From the NCBI GenBank assembly GCA_964567595.1, contig CAZMNF010000041.1, forward strand, positions 1 through 16,717: DNA of 16,717 bases, given 5' to 3'. The notes under the pieces were generated by a model. That model searched no databases and was not told where the DNA came from. It saw nothing but the letters and a program-made list of their open reading frames with translations. Below are positions 1-7,440 of this stretch, piece by piece (the first letter of the stretch is position 1; each line of letters starts with the position of its first letter). The stretch is from CAZMNF01 sp964567595. GTDB taxonomy: Bacteria; Bipolaricaulota; Bipolaricaulia; RBG-16-55-9. The position numbers and the translations under genes are program-made.

Positions 1-67
1 AACTCGGCTGCGTGTGACCACCAACACTGCCCACGTCGGCCTTGATCGCACTGATTGTCACGGACAT
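1..67 (-). CDS. Fructose-1,6-bisphosphate aldolase/phosphatase, N-terminal fragment
   Basis: Only the first 22 codons are inside the window; the gene runs off the left edge. Translating the minus strand from the ATG at 67 gives a start of the form MSVTISAIKADVGSVGGH followed by TQPS. This is the characteristic N-terminus of the archaeal-type bifunctional FBP aldolase/phosphatase (class V FBPase), a gluconeogenic enzyme that condenses triose phosphates and dephosphorylates the product. Asp11 and His18 fall exactly where the known enzymes have Mg-binding residues. A purine-rich GAGGGGGAG lies six bases before the ATG, which supports the start. The gene is downstream of and co-directional with the aminotransferase, separated by 171 bases that contain a strong hairpin, so it may have its own promoter. 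The identification rests on a short stretch but the match is specific. Confidence 0.78.
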   Translation of the reverse strand, partial: MSVTISAIKADVGSVGGHTQPS

Positions 68-171
68 GGTCGACTCCCCCTCGCTTCTGTGTGGCTCTGT
101 CTTCAAATGGATTAGGATCTACACAGCAAAGCTTAAGGGGCCTGCGGCTGATGGAGCAAACGCCCCCACTC

Positions 172-197
172 AACACCGGCCTGCGAGGGCCGGCGTT
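172..197 (-). terminator. Strong GC hairpin after the aminotransferase gene
   Basis: Two 10-base arms (172-181 and 188-197) pair with one G-U wobble around a 6-base loop. The hairpin lies about 40 bases past the aminotransferase stop. No run of T follows on the minus strand, so it is either an imperfect intrinsic terminator or an mRNA-stabilising stem between this gene and the FBP aldolase/phosphatase. Confidence 0.35.
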
Positions 198-238
198 CGC
201 TGGGTTCACAGCTCACTTGCGATCATGAGGGCTGACGA

Positions 239-1402
239 TCATGAGGGCTGATTCGCTTCGATGGCGTCCAGAATCCGCTCGTTCTCCGCCGTCGTATTGT
301 AGAAGTACGGCGAGATCCGCACGGCCCCCGGTCGATAGTCGACGATGATGCCCCGTTCCGCAAGCGCCTTCACCATCCGATCGGGCGCTTCCATTTCCAC
401 CATGACGATGCCCGTGCGATCATGCTCATCCTCAGCAACGCGGAGCCGGAAGCCACGCTCGACCGCGCGCCGGATTAGGTCGGTCGTCAGGTAGCTCGTC
501 CGCTCGCGGAGGCGCTCCACGCCGATCTCGCGCACGATCTCCAAGCCGCCCCGCGCGGCATAGACGGCAGCCAGCGCCGGCGTCCCCTGCTCGAACCGGG
601 TCGCGTCGTCGCGGAACGCGAAGGCTTGCGGCTTGAACTCGAACTGATGGGCATTGGCAAACCAGCCCGTCATGGTCGGTTCTAATCGCTCGATGAGATC
701 CTCTCGGACGTAGTGGAACGCGATCCCCGGCCCGCCCAAGAGCCACTTCAACCCGCCCGTGACCAAGTAGTCGACGTTGAGATCTTTGACGTCGATGGGG
801 ACTTGGCCTGTTCCTTGATAATCGTCGACGCACACCTGAGCGCCTCGGGCATGAGCCAGCTCCGTGATGCCCCCGATATCCTGAATATAGCCGGTGGTGA
901 AGAAGACGCGCGAGGTGCTCACCAGCGCCGTCCGCTCGTCGATGGCGCTCTCAAACTTCTCCAGAGGAACGGAGACGCCGTCCTCGCTCTCGAGGACGAC
1001 CAGCTCGATCTCCGGGTTGCGCTTGACCATCCACTGATAAAACACCGTCGGGAAATCGAGCTCGGTCATGACGACCTTGGGGCGCTCGCGGAAATCGAGC
1101 GCGCTGGCCATGGAGCTGAGCGCCACGGAGACGTTCGGTTGGATCGCGATCTCATGGCCGCCCGCGCCGATCAGCTCGGCTAACGCGTCCCTGACGTTCT
1201 GGAGCTCACCCCACCAGATCTCGTACCAAGCTGACGCGCCATGGGTGTTCCAGAGCTCCATGAACTCGCTCATCGCGTCCATGGAGCGCTGCGACAGCGC
1301 GCCCAGCGAGCAACTGTTCAGATAGGTCCTCCGTCCGAGAATGGGGAACTCGTTCCGATAATGGGCCAACGCCTCATGGGCGCGGCCGAGCTCGTCCGCC
1401 AA
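239..1402 (-). CDS. Class-V aminotransferase family PLP enzyme (kynureninase/cysteine-desulfurase-like)
   Basis: A 387-residue fold-type I PLP enzyme. Family features in order: an N-terminal YLNSCSLGALS stretch (27-37), the cofactor-binding VDDYQGTGQVPIDV (192-205), the Schiff-base lysine K219 in TGGLKWLLGGPG, a TGWFANAH segment (245-252), and TRFEQGTP (268-275). The last two resemble GWFGH and RRFxxGTP of kynureninase-like members. The substrate cannot be told: no persulfide-forming cysteine loop typical of IscS/SufS is evident, and no tryptophan or sulfur-assembly genes adjoin. The start is a TTG at 1402, chosen because AAAGGAG (1410-1416) sits seven bases upstream and the protein begins at normal family length. 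The gene follows the metalloprotease gene by 42 bases and is probably in the serS operon. Confidence 0.85.
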   Translation of the reverse strand: MADELGRAHEALAHYRNEFPILGRRTYLNSCSLGALSQRSMDAMSEFMELWNTHGASAWYEIWWGELQNVRDALAELIGAGGHEIAIQPNVSVALSSMASALDFRERPKVVMTELDFPTVFYQWMVKRNPEIELVVLESEDGVSVPLEKFESAIDERTALVSTSRVFFTTGYIQDIGGITELAHARGAQVCVDDYQGTGQVPIDVKDLNVDYLVTGGLKWLLGGPGIAFHYVREDLIERLEPTMTGWFANAHQFEFKPQAFAFRDDATRFEQGTPALAAVYAARGGLEIVREIGVERLRERTSYLTTDLIRRAVERGFRLRVAEDEHDRTGIVMVEMEAPDRMVKALAERGIIVDYRPGAVRISPYFYNTTAENERILDAIEANQPS

Positions 1403-1444
1403 ATCCAGGCTCCTTTCTCTTCCCGTGTTCCCTGTCGGCTTGCC

Positions 1445-3031
1445 TCAATCGCAGGCCATGGGGAGCAAGCTCTCCAGTTGCTCGCGGGCCTCGTCGCGAA
1501 AGCCCGGCACCGTGTCGCCGGGAACGGGCGAGAGCTGGGTGCTGGCATCCATGATGCTGCCGGTTTCGGTGGAGGGATGTCGCAAGCCGAGCATGTGCCC
1601 CAGCTCGTGCGAGGCCACCGTTCCCACCAAGAGGGGAATCCGCGAGACCGCGAACGAGCCGAGCCCGAACTCGACGAAGCTGCCTAGGAAGACGCTGCCG
1701 GTGCTGAACCGCAATCCGATCGGCGCTCGCCCCAGGATCGGGGACTCGTCGTCGCCACGAAAGACGACGGTGCCGTGGCGCTCGCCCGGCCGTTCGTAGA
1801 CGAACCGGACGTTGATCCCGTCGTATTGGGTCTCCATGATTCGCTTCGTCTGTGGGAAAACGCGGTTACGAATCGCCTCCGGCCCCATCCCGGTGATCGC
1901 CATGAACCCCTCGACGGCGTCCGACCGCAAGCGGACATGGACGAGCTGACCGCAGTCGTCCAACGTTGGCCCGAAGTTGACCGTCAAAGCGCGGCCGTTG
2001 TTCGTCTCGTCGGCTTCGGGCACGGCATGATCGGCGTCGGCTTGCACGCGCAAGCGCCGCTGGCCCGCCTCGGCAGTCCAATCCAAGCTGACGACCGTCG
2101 ACGCTTCGGACGCCAATCCAGACACGGTCGACTGGCCGACGTCACGGCCGTCGGCCCAGAACCCGACCTTCAACGCGCTAGCGTCGCTGGTGCCCGTGTT
2201 GATCACGGTGGCACGCAGGCTCACCCGGTCGCCCGGCTCAGCGTCGCTGGGCTCCAACTGGACGTCACGGATCGCGAGATCGGCGCCCGTCGACTCGCGC
2301 TCGGCGACGTCCACCCGCAGAAAGGCCCCATTGTTGTCGGGGTTCGACTCCGCAATGCGGCCGAACGAATCTGCCGTTGCCCGCACGAGCTGGGCCCCCG
2401 CCTTGGCCGACCACGAGGCAGTTACCGTCGTCGAGGATCCCGCCGGCAATCCCTGCACGAAGCGAGTGGCAATCACGCTGCGCGCCACCTGGATCTCCAC
2501 GGCAAACGATTGCTCGACGTCAAGCTGGCTCGGGTTGCGGACCGTCGCTCGGACCTGGACGTCGTCGCCCGGCTTGGGGAAGCGGGGCTCCAGCGTCAGA
2601 CGTGACAGCTCCAAATCGGCTGCAACGCCGATCTCGGTTGGGCGTTCGTTGTTCGTCTCATCGGACTCCGCGACGCGGTCGGTCGCATCCACCTGCAGCC
2701 GCAGCTCCCTGGCCTCGGGGTCGACGACCCACGGCATGGACCAGGAGAAGCGTTCTCCCGCGTCCAATCCCGACACCAGCTGGGCATTGTGAAGCTCGCC
2801 GTCGACCCGCAACCGCACCCAAAAGCTGCCGGCATCGGCCTCCCCCGCATTGACCATCTCGGCGACGATGCGAGCGGAATCCCCCGGCTCCGCGCCTGCG
2901 GGCTCGACGGCCAGATCCACGGGCACCAGGTCCGGCTTCGCTTGCGAGGGCGTCTGCTGGGCCGCCGCCGGCGCGCTCCACAGCGCCACCGCGAGCGCGA
3001 GGCCGACAACGAGCGCGATTGCCGTCCGCAT
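1445..3031 (-). CDS. Secreted CARDB-repeat protein with C-terminal matrixin-like metalloprotease domain
   Basis: A 528-residue exported protein. Residues 1-25 form a signal peptide (MRTAIALVVG, hydrophobic core, then APAAAQQ). Three CARDB-type Ig-like repeats follow at roughly 34-136, 139-242 and 250-352. Each starts with a DL strand and a PGD turn, and ends near an AESDETNN or ESNPDNN motif. The C-terminal domain (about 360-528) has the zincin signature HELGHMLGLRH (475-485), with three histidine ligands and catalytic Glu476, and a Met-turn SIMD at 492-495. It is therefore a matrixin/metzincin-like zinc endopeptidase. Cys360 and Cys527 could form a disulfide that brackets the catalytic domain. 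CARDB repeats usually mediate adhesion or presentation outside the cell. There is no LPXTG or C-terminal membrane segment, so it is probably released. The ATG is four bases after the serS stop, which implies translational coupling. Substrate unknown. Confidence 0.85.
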   Translation of the reverse strand: MRTAIALVVGLALAVALWSAPAAAQQTPSQAKPDLVPVDLAVEPAGAEPGDSARIVAEMVNAGEADAGSFWVRLRVDGELHNAQLVSGLDAGERFSWSMPWVVDPEARELRLQVDATDRVAESDETNNERPTEIGVAADLELSRLTLEPRFPKPGDDVQVRATVRNPSQLDVEQSFAVEIQVARSVIATRFVQGLPAGSSTTVTASWSAKAGAQLVRATADSFGRIAESNPDNNGAFLRVDVAERESTGADLAIRDVQLEPSDAEPGDRVSLRATVINTGTSDASALKVGFWADGRDVGQSTVSGLASEASTVVSLDWTAEAGQRRLRVQADADHAVPEADETNNGRALTVNFGPTLDDCGQLVHVRLRSDAVEGFMAITGMGPEAIRNRVFPQTKRIMETQYDGINVRFVYERPGERHGTVVFRGDDESPILGRAPIGLRFSTGSVFLGSFVEFGLGSFAVSRIPLLVGTVASHELGHMLGLRHPSTETGSIMDASTQLSPVPGDTVPGFRDEAREQLESLLPMACD

Positions 3032-3035
3032 CGCC

Positions 3036-4319
3036 TCACGCCCGAGGGCCGATCGTCGACGTCCCGACGTACGGGCGCAGCACCTCGGGCACGACGACCG
3101 AGCCGTCGGCCTGCTGCTTTGTCTCCAGCAGGGACGCCATGAGTCGCGATGTCGCCAGGCCGGACCCGTTCAGCGTGTGGACGAACTCGGGCTTGGCGTC
3201 GGGATCCGGCCGATAGCGGATGTCACCGCGTCGGGCCTGATAGTCCGTGCAGTTGCTGACCGAGGAGACCTCGTGATAGCGCCCAGTGGACGGGACCCAG
3301 ACCTCGAGGTCGTAGGTCTTCGCGGACTGGCCGGCCATGTCACCGGTCGGCAGCAGGACGACCCGATAGTGCACCCCCAACTTCTGGAGCACGGCCTCGG
3401 CGTCCGCCACCAAGCTCGCCAGCTCGTCGTCGGAGCTGTCCGCATCCGTGAACTTGAACAGCTCGACCTTGTTGAACTGGTGCATGCGAATGAGGCCGCG
3501 CTCCTCCTCGCCCGCGGCGCCCGCCTCGCGCCGGAAGCACGTCGTGTAGGCCGCGTACTTGAGCGGCAACTGCTCGGCGTCGAGGATCTCGTCGCGATGG
3601 AGGTTGCAGAGGATCGTCTCCGACGTCGGGTTCAAGAACAGATCGTCCGTCTCGATGTGATAGACGTCGTCTTGGAACTTGGGGAGCTGGGCGGCCGTGA
3701 ACATCGACGCGCTGTTGCCCAAGAACGGCGGTATGACGGGCATGTATCCCGATTGCTGGAAGTTGAAATCCCAGAAGAACTGAATGAGCCCCATCTCGAG
3801 CCGCGCCCCCCAGCCGACGTACATGGGGAAGCGTGACCCCGCAATGCGCGCGGCTCTCGGAAAATCGAGCAGGCCGAGCCGCTCGCCCAGCTCGAGGTGA
3901 TGCTCGGGCTCAGCCTCCCGATCCGGCGGCTCGCCGTGCTCCCGGATGACGACCTTGTCGGCTTCATCGAGGCTGACGGGCACGTCCTCGTAAGGGATGT
4001 TGGGCAACCGCGCCAAGCGATCGTTCAGATCGGCCTCGACCTCGCCGAGCTCGTCGTCGATCGCCTTGATGCGCTCGGAGATCTCCTTGGTCTCGGCAAT
4101 GCGGCTTTGCGCGGCCTCCTCGTCGCCGTCGCGTTTGAGCTGCGCGATCGCTTCCGATGCCTCGTTGCGGCGGCGTTTCAACTGTTCCACTTCCTGGATG
4201 ATCTCGCGGCGGCGCTCGTCCAAGCGCGAGATCTCGTCCACTCGAACGTCCGGATCGCGCGTCTGGAGCCGTCGTTGGATCTCGTCCGGGTTGTCCCGAA
4301 TCGCTTTCAGGTCCAGCAT
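3036..4319 (-). CDS. serS: Seryl-tRNA synthetase
   Basis: Charges tRNA-Ser with serine in the cytosol. The 427-residue length is normal for bacterial SerRS. The N-terminal helical arm (about 26-105) is a heptad-rich, highly charged coiled coil that grips the long variable arm of tRNA-Ser. Catalytic-core landmarks of class II synthetases are present: the TSE motif in LNPTSETILCNLHRDE (229-244), motif 2 at CFRREAGAAGEEERGLIR (261-278), TGDMAGQSAKTYDLEVW (325-341), SNCTDYQARR (355-364), and motif 3 at LNGSGLATSRLMASLLE (383-399) with the ATP-binding arginine R392. The ATG at 4319 gives the canonical MLDLKAIRDNPDE start and is preceded by GGGGGAGG. The gene leads the leftward operon and its stop is four bases from the metalloprotease start. 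It diverges from rnpA. Confidence 0.97.
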   Translation of the reverse strand: MLDLKAIRDNPDEIQRRLQTRDPDVRVDEISRLDERRREIIQEVEQLKRRRNEASEAIAQLKRDGDEEAAQSRIAETKEISERIKAIDDELGEVEADLNDRLARLPNIPYEDVPVSLDEADKVVIREHGEPPDREAEPEHHLELGERLGLLDFPRAARIAGSRFPMYVGWGARLEMGLIQFFWDFNFQQSGYMPVIPPFLGNSASMFTAAQLPKFQDDVYHIETDDLFLNPTSETILCNLHRDEILDAEQLPLKYAAYTTCFRREAGAAGEEERGLIRMHQFNKVELFKFTDADSSDDELASLVADAEAVLQKLGVHYRVVLLPTGDMAGQSAKTYDLEVWVPSTGRYHEVSSVSNCTDYQARRGDIRYRPDPDAKPEFVHTLNGSGLATSRLMASLLETKQQADGSVVVPEVLRPYVGTSTIGPRA

Positions 4320-4409
4320 GGCCTCCCCCTGTCTCCGTCGGAGTATTGGCTACGATCGACCCCGTCACCTTGACGTTCGCACGCGTCGTCCGGGGCCGAC
4401 AAGCGCGCC

Positions 4410-4439
4410 ATTGTAGCGAGACGTGACGATACCCGGCAA
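4410..4439 (-). promoter_or_regulatory. Promoter for serS operon
   Basis: On the minus strand a -35 TTGCCG (4439-4434) is separated by 18 bases from a -10 TACAAT (4415-4410), predicting a start near 4403 and a leader of about 85 bases. The -10 box and its upstream flank (CTCGCTACAAT) are identical to those of the thiI promoter, with the same spacer length. This is read from the sequence; no start site has been mapped. Confidence 0.55.
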
Positions 4440-4476
4440 GGGGAGCGCACAACGCCCGACTTTGCGTCCGACGACA

Positions 4477-4505
4477 TTGCATGGCCGCGCCGGGTGGGCC
4501 ATGAT
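4477..4505 (+). promoter_or_regulatory. Possible near-leaderless promoter for rnpA
   Basis: TTGCAT (4477-4482) and CATGAT (4500-4505) are 17 bases apart. The predicted start is around 4512, only about four bases before the ATG at 4516. The -35 box is the same hexamer as in the greA promoter. The -10 match is 4/6, so this is tentative. Confidence 0.35.
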
Positions 4506-4515
4506 ACGCGCGGCA

Positions 4516-4896
4516 ATGGACGAACGCTTTGGGCCCGAACACCGCTTGCGGCATCGACGGGACTTCGAGCGCGTCTATCGCCACGGTTTGATGGCCAAGA
4601 CGTCGAGTCTGAGAGTGTTCGCCTTGCCCCGCGACGACCCCGAGCGGGACGACCGCCCGCGGCTCGGGCTGTCGGTGGGCACGAAGGTCGGCACGGCCGT
4701 CGTCCGCAACCGCGTGAAGCGACGGGTCCGCGAGTGGTTCCGCACGCACAAGCACCACGTCTGGGGTTGGGACGCGGTCGTGCAGGCGAAACCATCGGCA
4801 GCAAGCCTGGATTATGGCACCCTGAGCGACCAACTGGACCAGCTGACGAGCGCATTGCGCGGGCGATTCGAGGAAAGGAGTCAAGCGCATGAATGA
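4516..4896 (+). CDS. rnpA: Ribonuclease P protein component
   Basis: Protein subunit of RNase P, which binds the catalytic RNA and helps remove 5' leaders from precursor tRNAs. With the ATG at 4516 the product is 126 residues, near the usual 110-130. It begins with the family-typical HRLRHRRDFERVYRHG (9-24). It contains the RNR signature in GTAVVRNRVKRRVREWFR (59-76), the basic helix that contacts P RNA. A GTG at 4423 and an ATG at 4501 are in frame, but they would add residues that do not look like the family. No Shine-Dalgarno is seen before 4516, while a possible -10 box lies just upstream, so the mRNA may be near-leaderless. The gene overlaps the next gene by eight bases. It is not beside rpmH or yidC, its usual partners. 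Confidence 0.9.
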   Translation: MDERFGPEHRLRHRRDFERVYRHGLMAKTSSLRVFALPRDDPERDDRPRLGLSVGTKVGTAVVRNRVKRRVREWFRTHKHHVWGWDAVVQAKPSAASLDYGTLSDQLDQLTSALRGRFEERSQAHE

Positions 4897-5293
4897 CGCG
4901 TTGCCGCCGGTTCCCTTGGCCTGCTTGATCTGCGATCAGGTCCTGACCGACGAGAACACCAAGAAGAAGTCCCTGATTGGCGTCTTCGACCACATCTGGG
5001 TGAACGAGTTCCCCACTCATCACGGCCCGATCGCGCTCTACGCCCGCTTCTACGATGCCCAGGGCGACTACGACGTGCGGGTGGAGTACCTGAAAGTCGA
5101 CGATCAGAGCGTCCTGGGCGACGCCTCCGGCAACATCCACGTGGCCCAACGCGACCAGACCGTCGAATTCGCCATCAACCTTCCGAACGTGGAGATCCCC
5201 GAGCCGGGCAAGTACGAATTCCGCGTCCATCTGAACGGCCAATACTTCCAGAGCGCTCGATTCAACGCCATCTCGCGCGACGAATCCGCTTAA
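4889..5293 (+). CDS. DUF6941-like small protein of unknown function
   Basis: A 134-residue soluble protein with no signal peptide or membrane segment. The N-terminal ACLICDQVLTDENTKKKSLIGVF (11-33), followed by a strand-rich body ending in PEPGKYEFRVHLNGQY (105-120), resembles from memory the DUF6941 family, which has no assigned function. The alternating pattern and the EPGKYEFRVHLNG motif suggest a beta-sandwich. The start is an ATG at 4889 with AAAGGAG (4874-4880) eight bases upstream, placed inside the end of rnpA. The eight-base overlap implies translational coupling to rnpA. I infer no function beyond co-expression; the Pfam assignment should be confirmed by a profile search. Confidence 0.75.
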   Translation: MNDALPPVPLACLICDQVLTDENTKKKSLIGVFDHIWVNEFPTHHGPIALYARFYDAQGDYDVRVEYLKVDDQSVLGDASGNIHVAQRDQTVEFAINLPNVEIPEPGKYEFRVHLNGQYFQSARFNAISRDESA

Positions 5294-5307
5294 ACCGTGA
5301 GATTCTG

Positions 5308-5336
5308 TTGCATTCAACCCGGACAGTGGATACAAT
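5308..5336 (+). promoter_or_regulatory. Promoter for the greA-lysS operon
   Basis: TTGCAT (5308-5313), a 17-base spacer and TACAAT (5331-5336, 5/6 match to the -10 consensus) lie just after the preceding gene's stop. A start near 5343 leaves a leader of about 80 bases before greA. Confidence 0.6.
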
Positions 5337-5407
5337 TACCGTACTTCGACCGGCCCTGCGTTCCCTTATCGCCTTGCTGGAGACACGCCGCGTTGGGAAT
5401 GCCGCAT

Positions 5408-5416
5408 AAGGAGGAG
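5408..5416 (+). promoter_or_regulatory. Ribosome binding site fixing the greA GTG start
   Basis: AAGGAGGAG is six bases before a GTG at 5423. An in-frame ATG at 5399 precedes this site and has no comparable signal, so the GTG is the better start. Confidence 0.7.
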
Positions 5417-5422
5417 ACCACA

Positions 5423-5923
5423 GTGGCAGAGCTGATCGACGAGCACGAAGAGATACTGCTGACGCAAGAGGGCTACGACCTGAAAAAGAAGCAGCTCGAG
5501 GAGTATCGCCATATCCTCTACGAGGAGTTGCCCCGGCGCCTCAAGACTGCCAAGGAACACGGTGGCGAGCTCCGCGAGAACAAGGAGTTCATCGACCTGC
5601 AGAACCAGAAGGAGTTCTATGAGACCGAGGTCCGGCGGTTGGAAGAGCTCCTCGATCGGGCCCAGATCATCGCCGAGGACAACATCAGCAACAAGGAAGT
5701 GAGCATCGGCAACTGGGTCACGCTTAAGAACCTCGACACCGACGAGGAGATCGTCTTTGAACTCGTCGATCCGGCCGAGGCCGACTTGGAGGCCAACAAG
5801 ATCTCCACGCAGTCGCCGTTGGGCAAGGCGCTCAAGGGCCAGGAACGCGGCGCCGAGGTCGAGTTGGAGACGCCGGGCGGCACGAGCCGCTACAAGGTCG
5901 TCGGGATCCGCCGGAGAAACTGA
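5423..5923 (+). CDS. greA: Transcription elongation factor GreA
   Basis: A 166-residue GreA, the usual length. It enters the RNA polymerase secondary channel and stimulates cleavage of backtracked transcripts. Residues about 12-85 form the antiparallel coiled coil; 90-166 form the FKBP-like C-terminal domain, with the family-typical ISTQSPLGKALKGQERGAEVELETPGG (127-153). At the coiled-coil tip the usual GDLSEN reads GELREN (48-53), so the two acidic residues that coordinate catalytic Mg are Glu49 and Glu52 in place of Asp and Glu; the charge is kept. The GTG start at 5423 is set by the strong AAGGAGGAG upstream. The frame is open back to 5297, but that extension crosses the promoter. lysS follows after two bases, as in many bacteria where greA and lysS are paired. 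Confidence 0.93.
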   Translation: MAELIDEHEEILLTQEGYDLKKKQLEEYRHILYEELPRRLKTAKEHGGELRENKEFIDLQNQKEFYETEVRRLEELLDRAQIIAEDNISNKEVSIGNWVTLKNLDTDEEIVFELVDPAEADLEANKISTQSPLGKALKGQERGAEVELETPGGTSRYKVVGIRRRN

Positions 5924-5925
5924 CC

Positions 5926-7440
5926 GTGTCGGACACCCTGCGCGAGGAGCGACTCCAGAAGCTCGCGGCGCTGCGCGAGCGCGGCATCGACCCGTTCGAG
6001 CAGACGCGCTACGAGCGCGACACGGACATCGCTGCTATTCACGCCCAGTTCGGCCATCTGGAGTCGGGCGAGGAGACCGATCACCGCGCGCGGATCGCCG
6101 GCCGCGTCGTCGGGCGGCGCGTGATGGGCGGCCTCTCGTTCCTGGATGTCCGGGACGAGCGGAGCCAGATCCAACTCTTCGCCGCCAAGAACGACCTCGA
6201 TGGCGCCCGCTACGAGCACTTCACCGAGATCGAGATCGGCGACATCGTCGGCGCGTCCGGGATCGTCTTCCGCACCAAGCGGGGCGAACTTTCCGTCAAG
6301 ATCGACGACCTGACGCTCTTGGCCAAGGCGCTGCGGCCCCTCCCGGAGAAGTGGCAAGGGCTCAAGAACGTCGAGGCCCGTTACCGACGGCGCTATCTCG
6401 ACCTGATTGCCAATCCCGACGTTCGCGAGGTCTTCCGGATACGCTCCCGCATGATCCGGGCGATGCGCGACTACCTCGACGATGAGGGGTTCCTGGAAGT
6501 CGAAACGCCTGTTTTACAGCCGCTCTACGGCGGGGCGTTCGCGCGGCCGTTCACGACCTATCACAACGAGCTCGACCAGACGCTTTATCTGCGCATATCC
6601 GACGAGCTCTATCTGAAGCGCCTCATTGTCGGTGGCCTGGAAAGGGTCTACGAGATCGGCCACAACTTCCGGAACGAAGGCGTCTCGGCCAAGCACAACC
6701 CTGAATTCACCATGATGGAGTGCTACCAAGCGTACGCCGACTACGAGGACATGATGGCGCTCACGGAAGGGATGGTTTTCCATATGGCGCAGTCCCTCGG
6801 CAAGCCGACGCTGGAATACCAAGGACAGGAAGTCGACCTGACGCCGCCCTGGCCTCGGCTGACGCTGCGCGAGGCGATCCGCCAACGGACGGCCATCGAC
6901 ATCGAGACCCACGCCGATTACGACAGCCTGACGGGCGCGATTCGTGACGCCGGGCTGAGCGTGGAGCCGAAGCCGACCTGGGGCGGCCTCGTGGACGAGC
7001 TGTTGAGCGAATACGTGGAGCCCGATCTCGTGCAGCCGACGTTCCTCAAGGACTACCCATTGGAAATTTCGCCGCTTGCCAAACAGAAGTCGGACGCCTC
7101 GCATCTCGTGGAACGCTTCGAGGTCTTCGTCATCGGGCGCGAGATCGGCAACGCGTTCACCGAGCTGAACGATCCCATCGACCAGCGCGAACGGTTCCTC
7201 GATCAACGGGCCCAGCGCGACCAAGGCGACGAGGAAGCCCAAGAGCTCGACGAGGACTTCATTGAGGCCATGGAACACGGCATGCCGCCGACGGGCGGGC
7301 TCGGGATCGGCGTCGATCGGCTGGCGATGTTGTTTACGGATTCGCCGTCGATCCGCGACGTGATCCTCTTCCCCGCGCTGCGACGCCAAGCCGACGGTCC
7401 ATCCGATCCCGACCCGGAGCTGTCCAACGATGACGAGTAG
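5926..7440 (+). CDS. lysS: Lysyl-tRNA synthetase, class II
   Basis: Charges tRNA-Lys. The 504-residue length is normal. The N-terminal OB-fold anticodon-binding domain covers about 55-135 (RIAGRVVGRRVMGGLSFLDV). The class II catalytic domain follows: VFRIRSRMIRAMRDYLDDEG (169-188) near motif 1, ARPFTTYHNELDQTLYLRIS (206-225), motif 2 in FRNEGVSAKHNPEFTMMECY (248-267), GREIGNAFTELNDP further on, and motif 3 GGLGIGVDRLAMLF (457-470) ending in DVILFPALRR. The GTG at 5926 is two bases after the greA stop and gives the expected start, MSDTLREERLQKLAALRERGIDPF. The C-terminal tail after the last motif is acidic and short. The 3' end overlaps the next gene by 11 bases. Confidence 0.97.
   Translation: MSDTLREERLQKLAALRERGIDPFEQTRYERDTDIAAIHAQFGHLESGEETDHRARIAGRVVGRRVMGGLSFLDVRDERSQIQLFAAKNDLDGARYEHFTEIEIGDIVGASGIVFRTKRGELSVKIDDLTLLAKALRPLPEKWQGLKNVEARYRRRYLDLIANPDVREVFRIRSRMIRAMRDYLDDEGFLEVETPVLQPLYGGAFARPFTTYHNELDQTLYLRISDELYLKRLIVGGLERVYEIGHNFRNEGVSAKHNPEFTMMECYQAYADYEDMMALTEGMVFHMAQSLGKPTLEYQGQEVDLTPPWPRLTLREAIRQRTAIDIETHADYDSLTGAIRDAGLSVEPKPTWGGLVDELLSEYVEPDLVQPTFLKDYPLEISPLAKQKSDASHLVERFEVFVIGREIGNAFTELNDPIDQRERFLDQRAQRDQGDEEAQELDEDFIEAMEHGMPPTGGLGIGVDRLAMLFTDSPSIRDVILFPALRRQADGPSDPDPELSNDDE

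Noticed and set aside
42..251. Plus-strand ORF of 69 codons at the left edge
   Set aside because: It is antisense to the FBP aldolase/phosphatase start and runs through the GC hairpin; no family resemblance.
1775..2605. Plus-strand ORF of 276 codons opposite the CARDB/metalloprotease gene
   Set aside because: The minus strand encodes a signal peptide, three repeats and an HExxH motif; the plus reading is arginine- and leucine-rich and low in structure.
4320..4409. Possible T-box or attenuator leader before serS
   Set aside because: The leader is only about 85 bases and lacks the T-box core AGGGTGG-type sequence and a terminator with a U-run.
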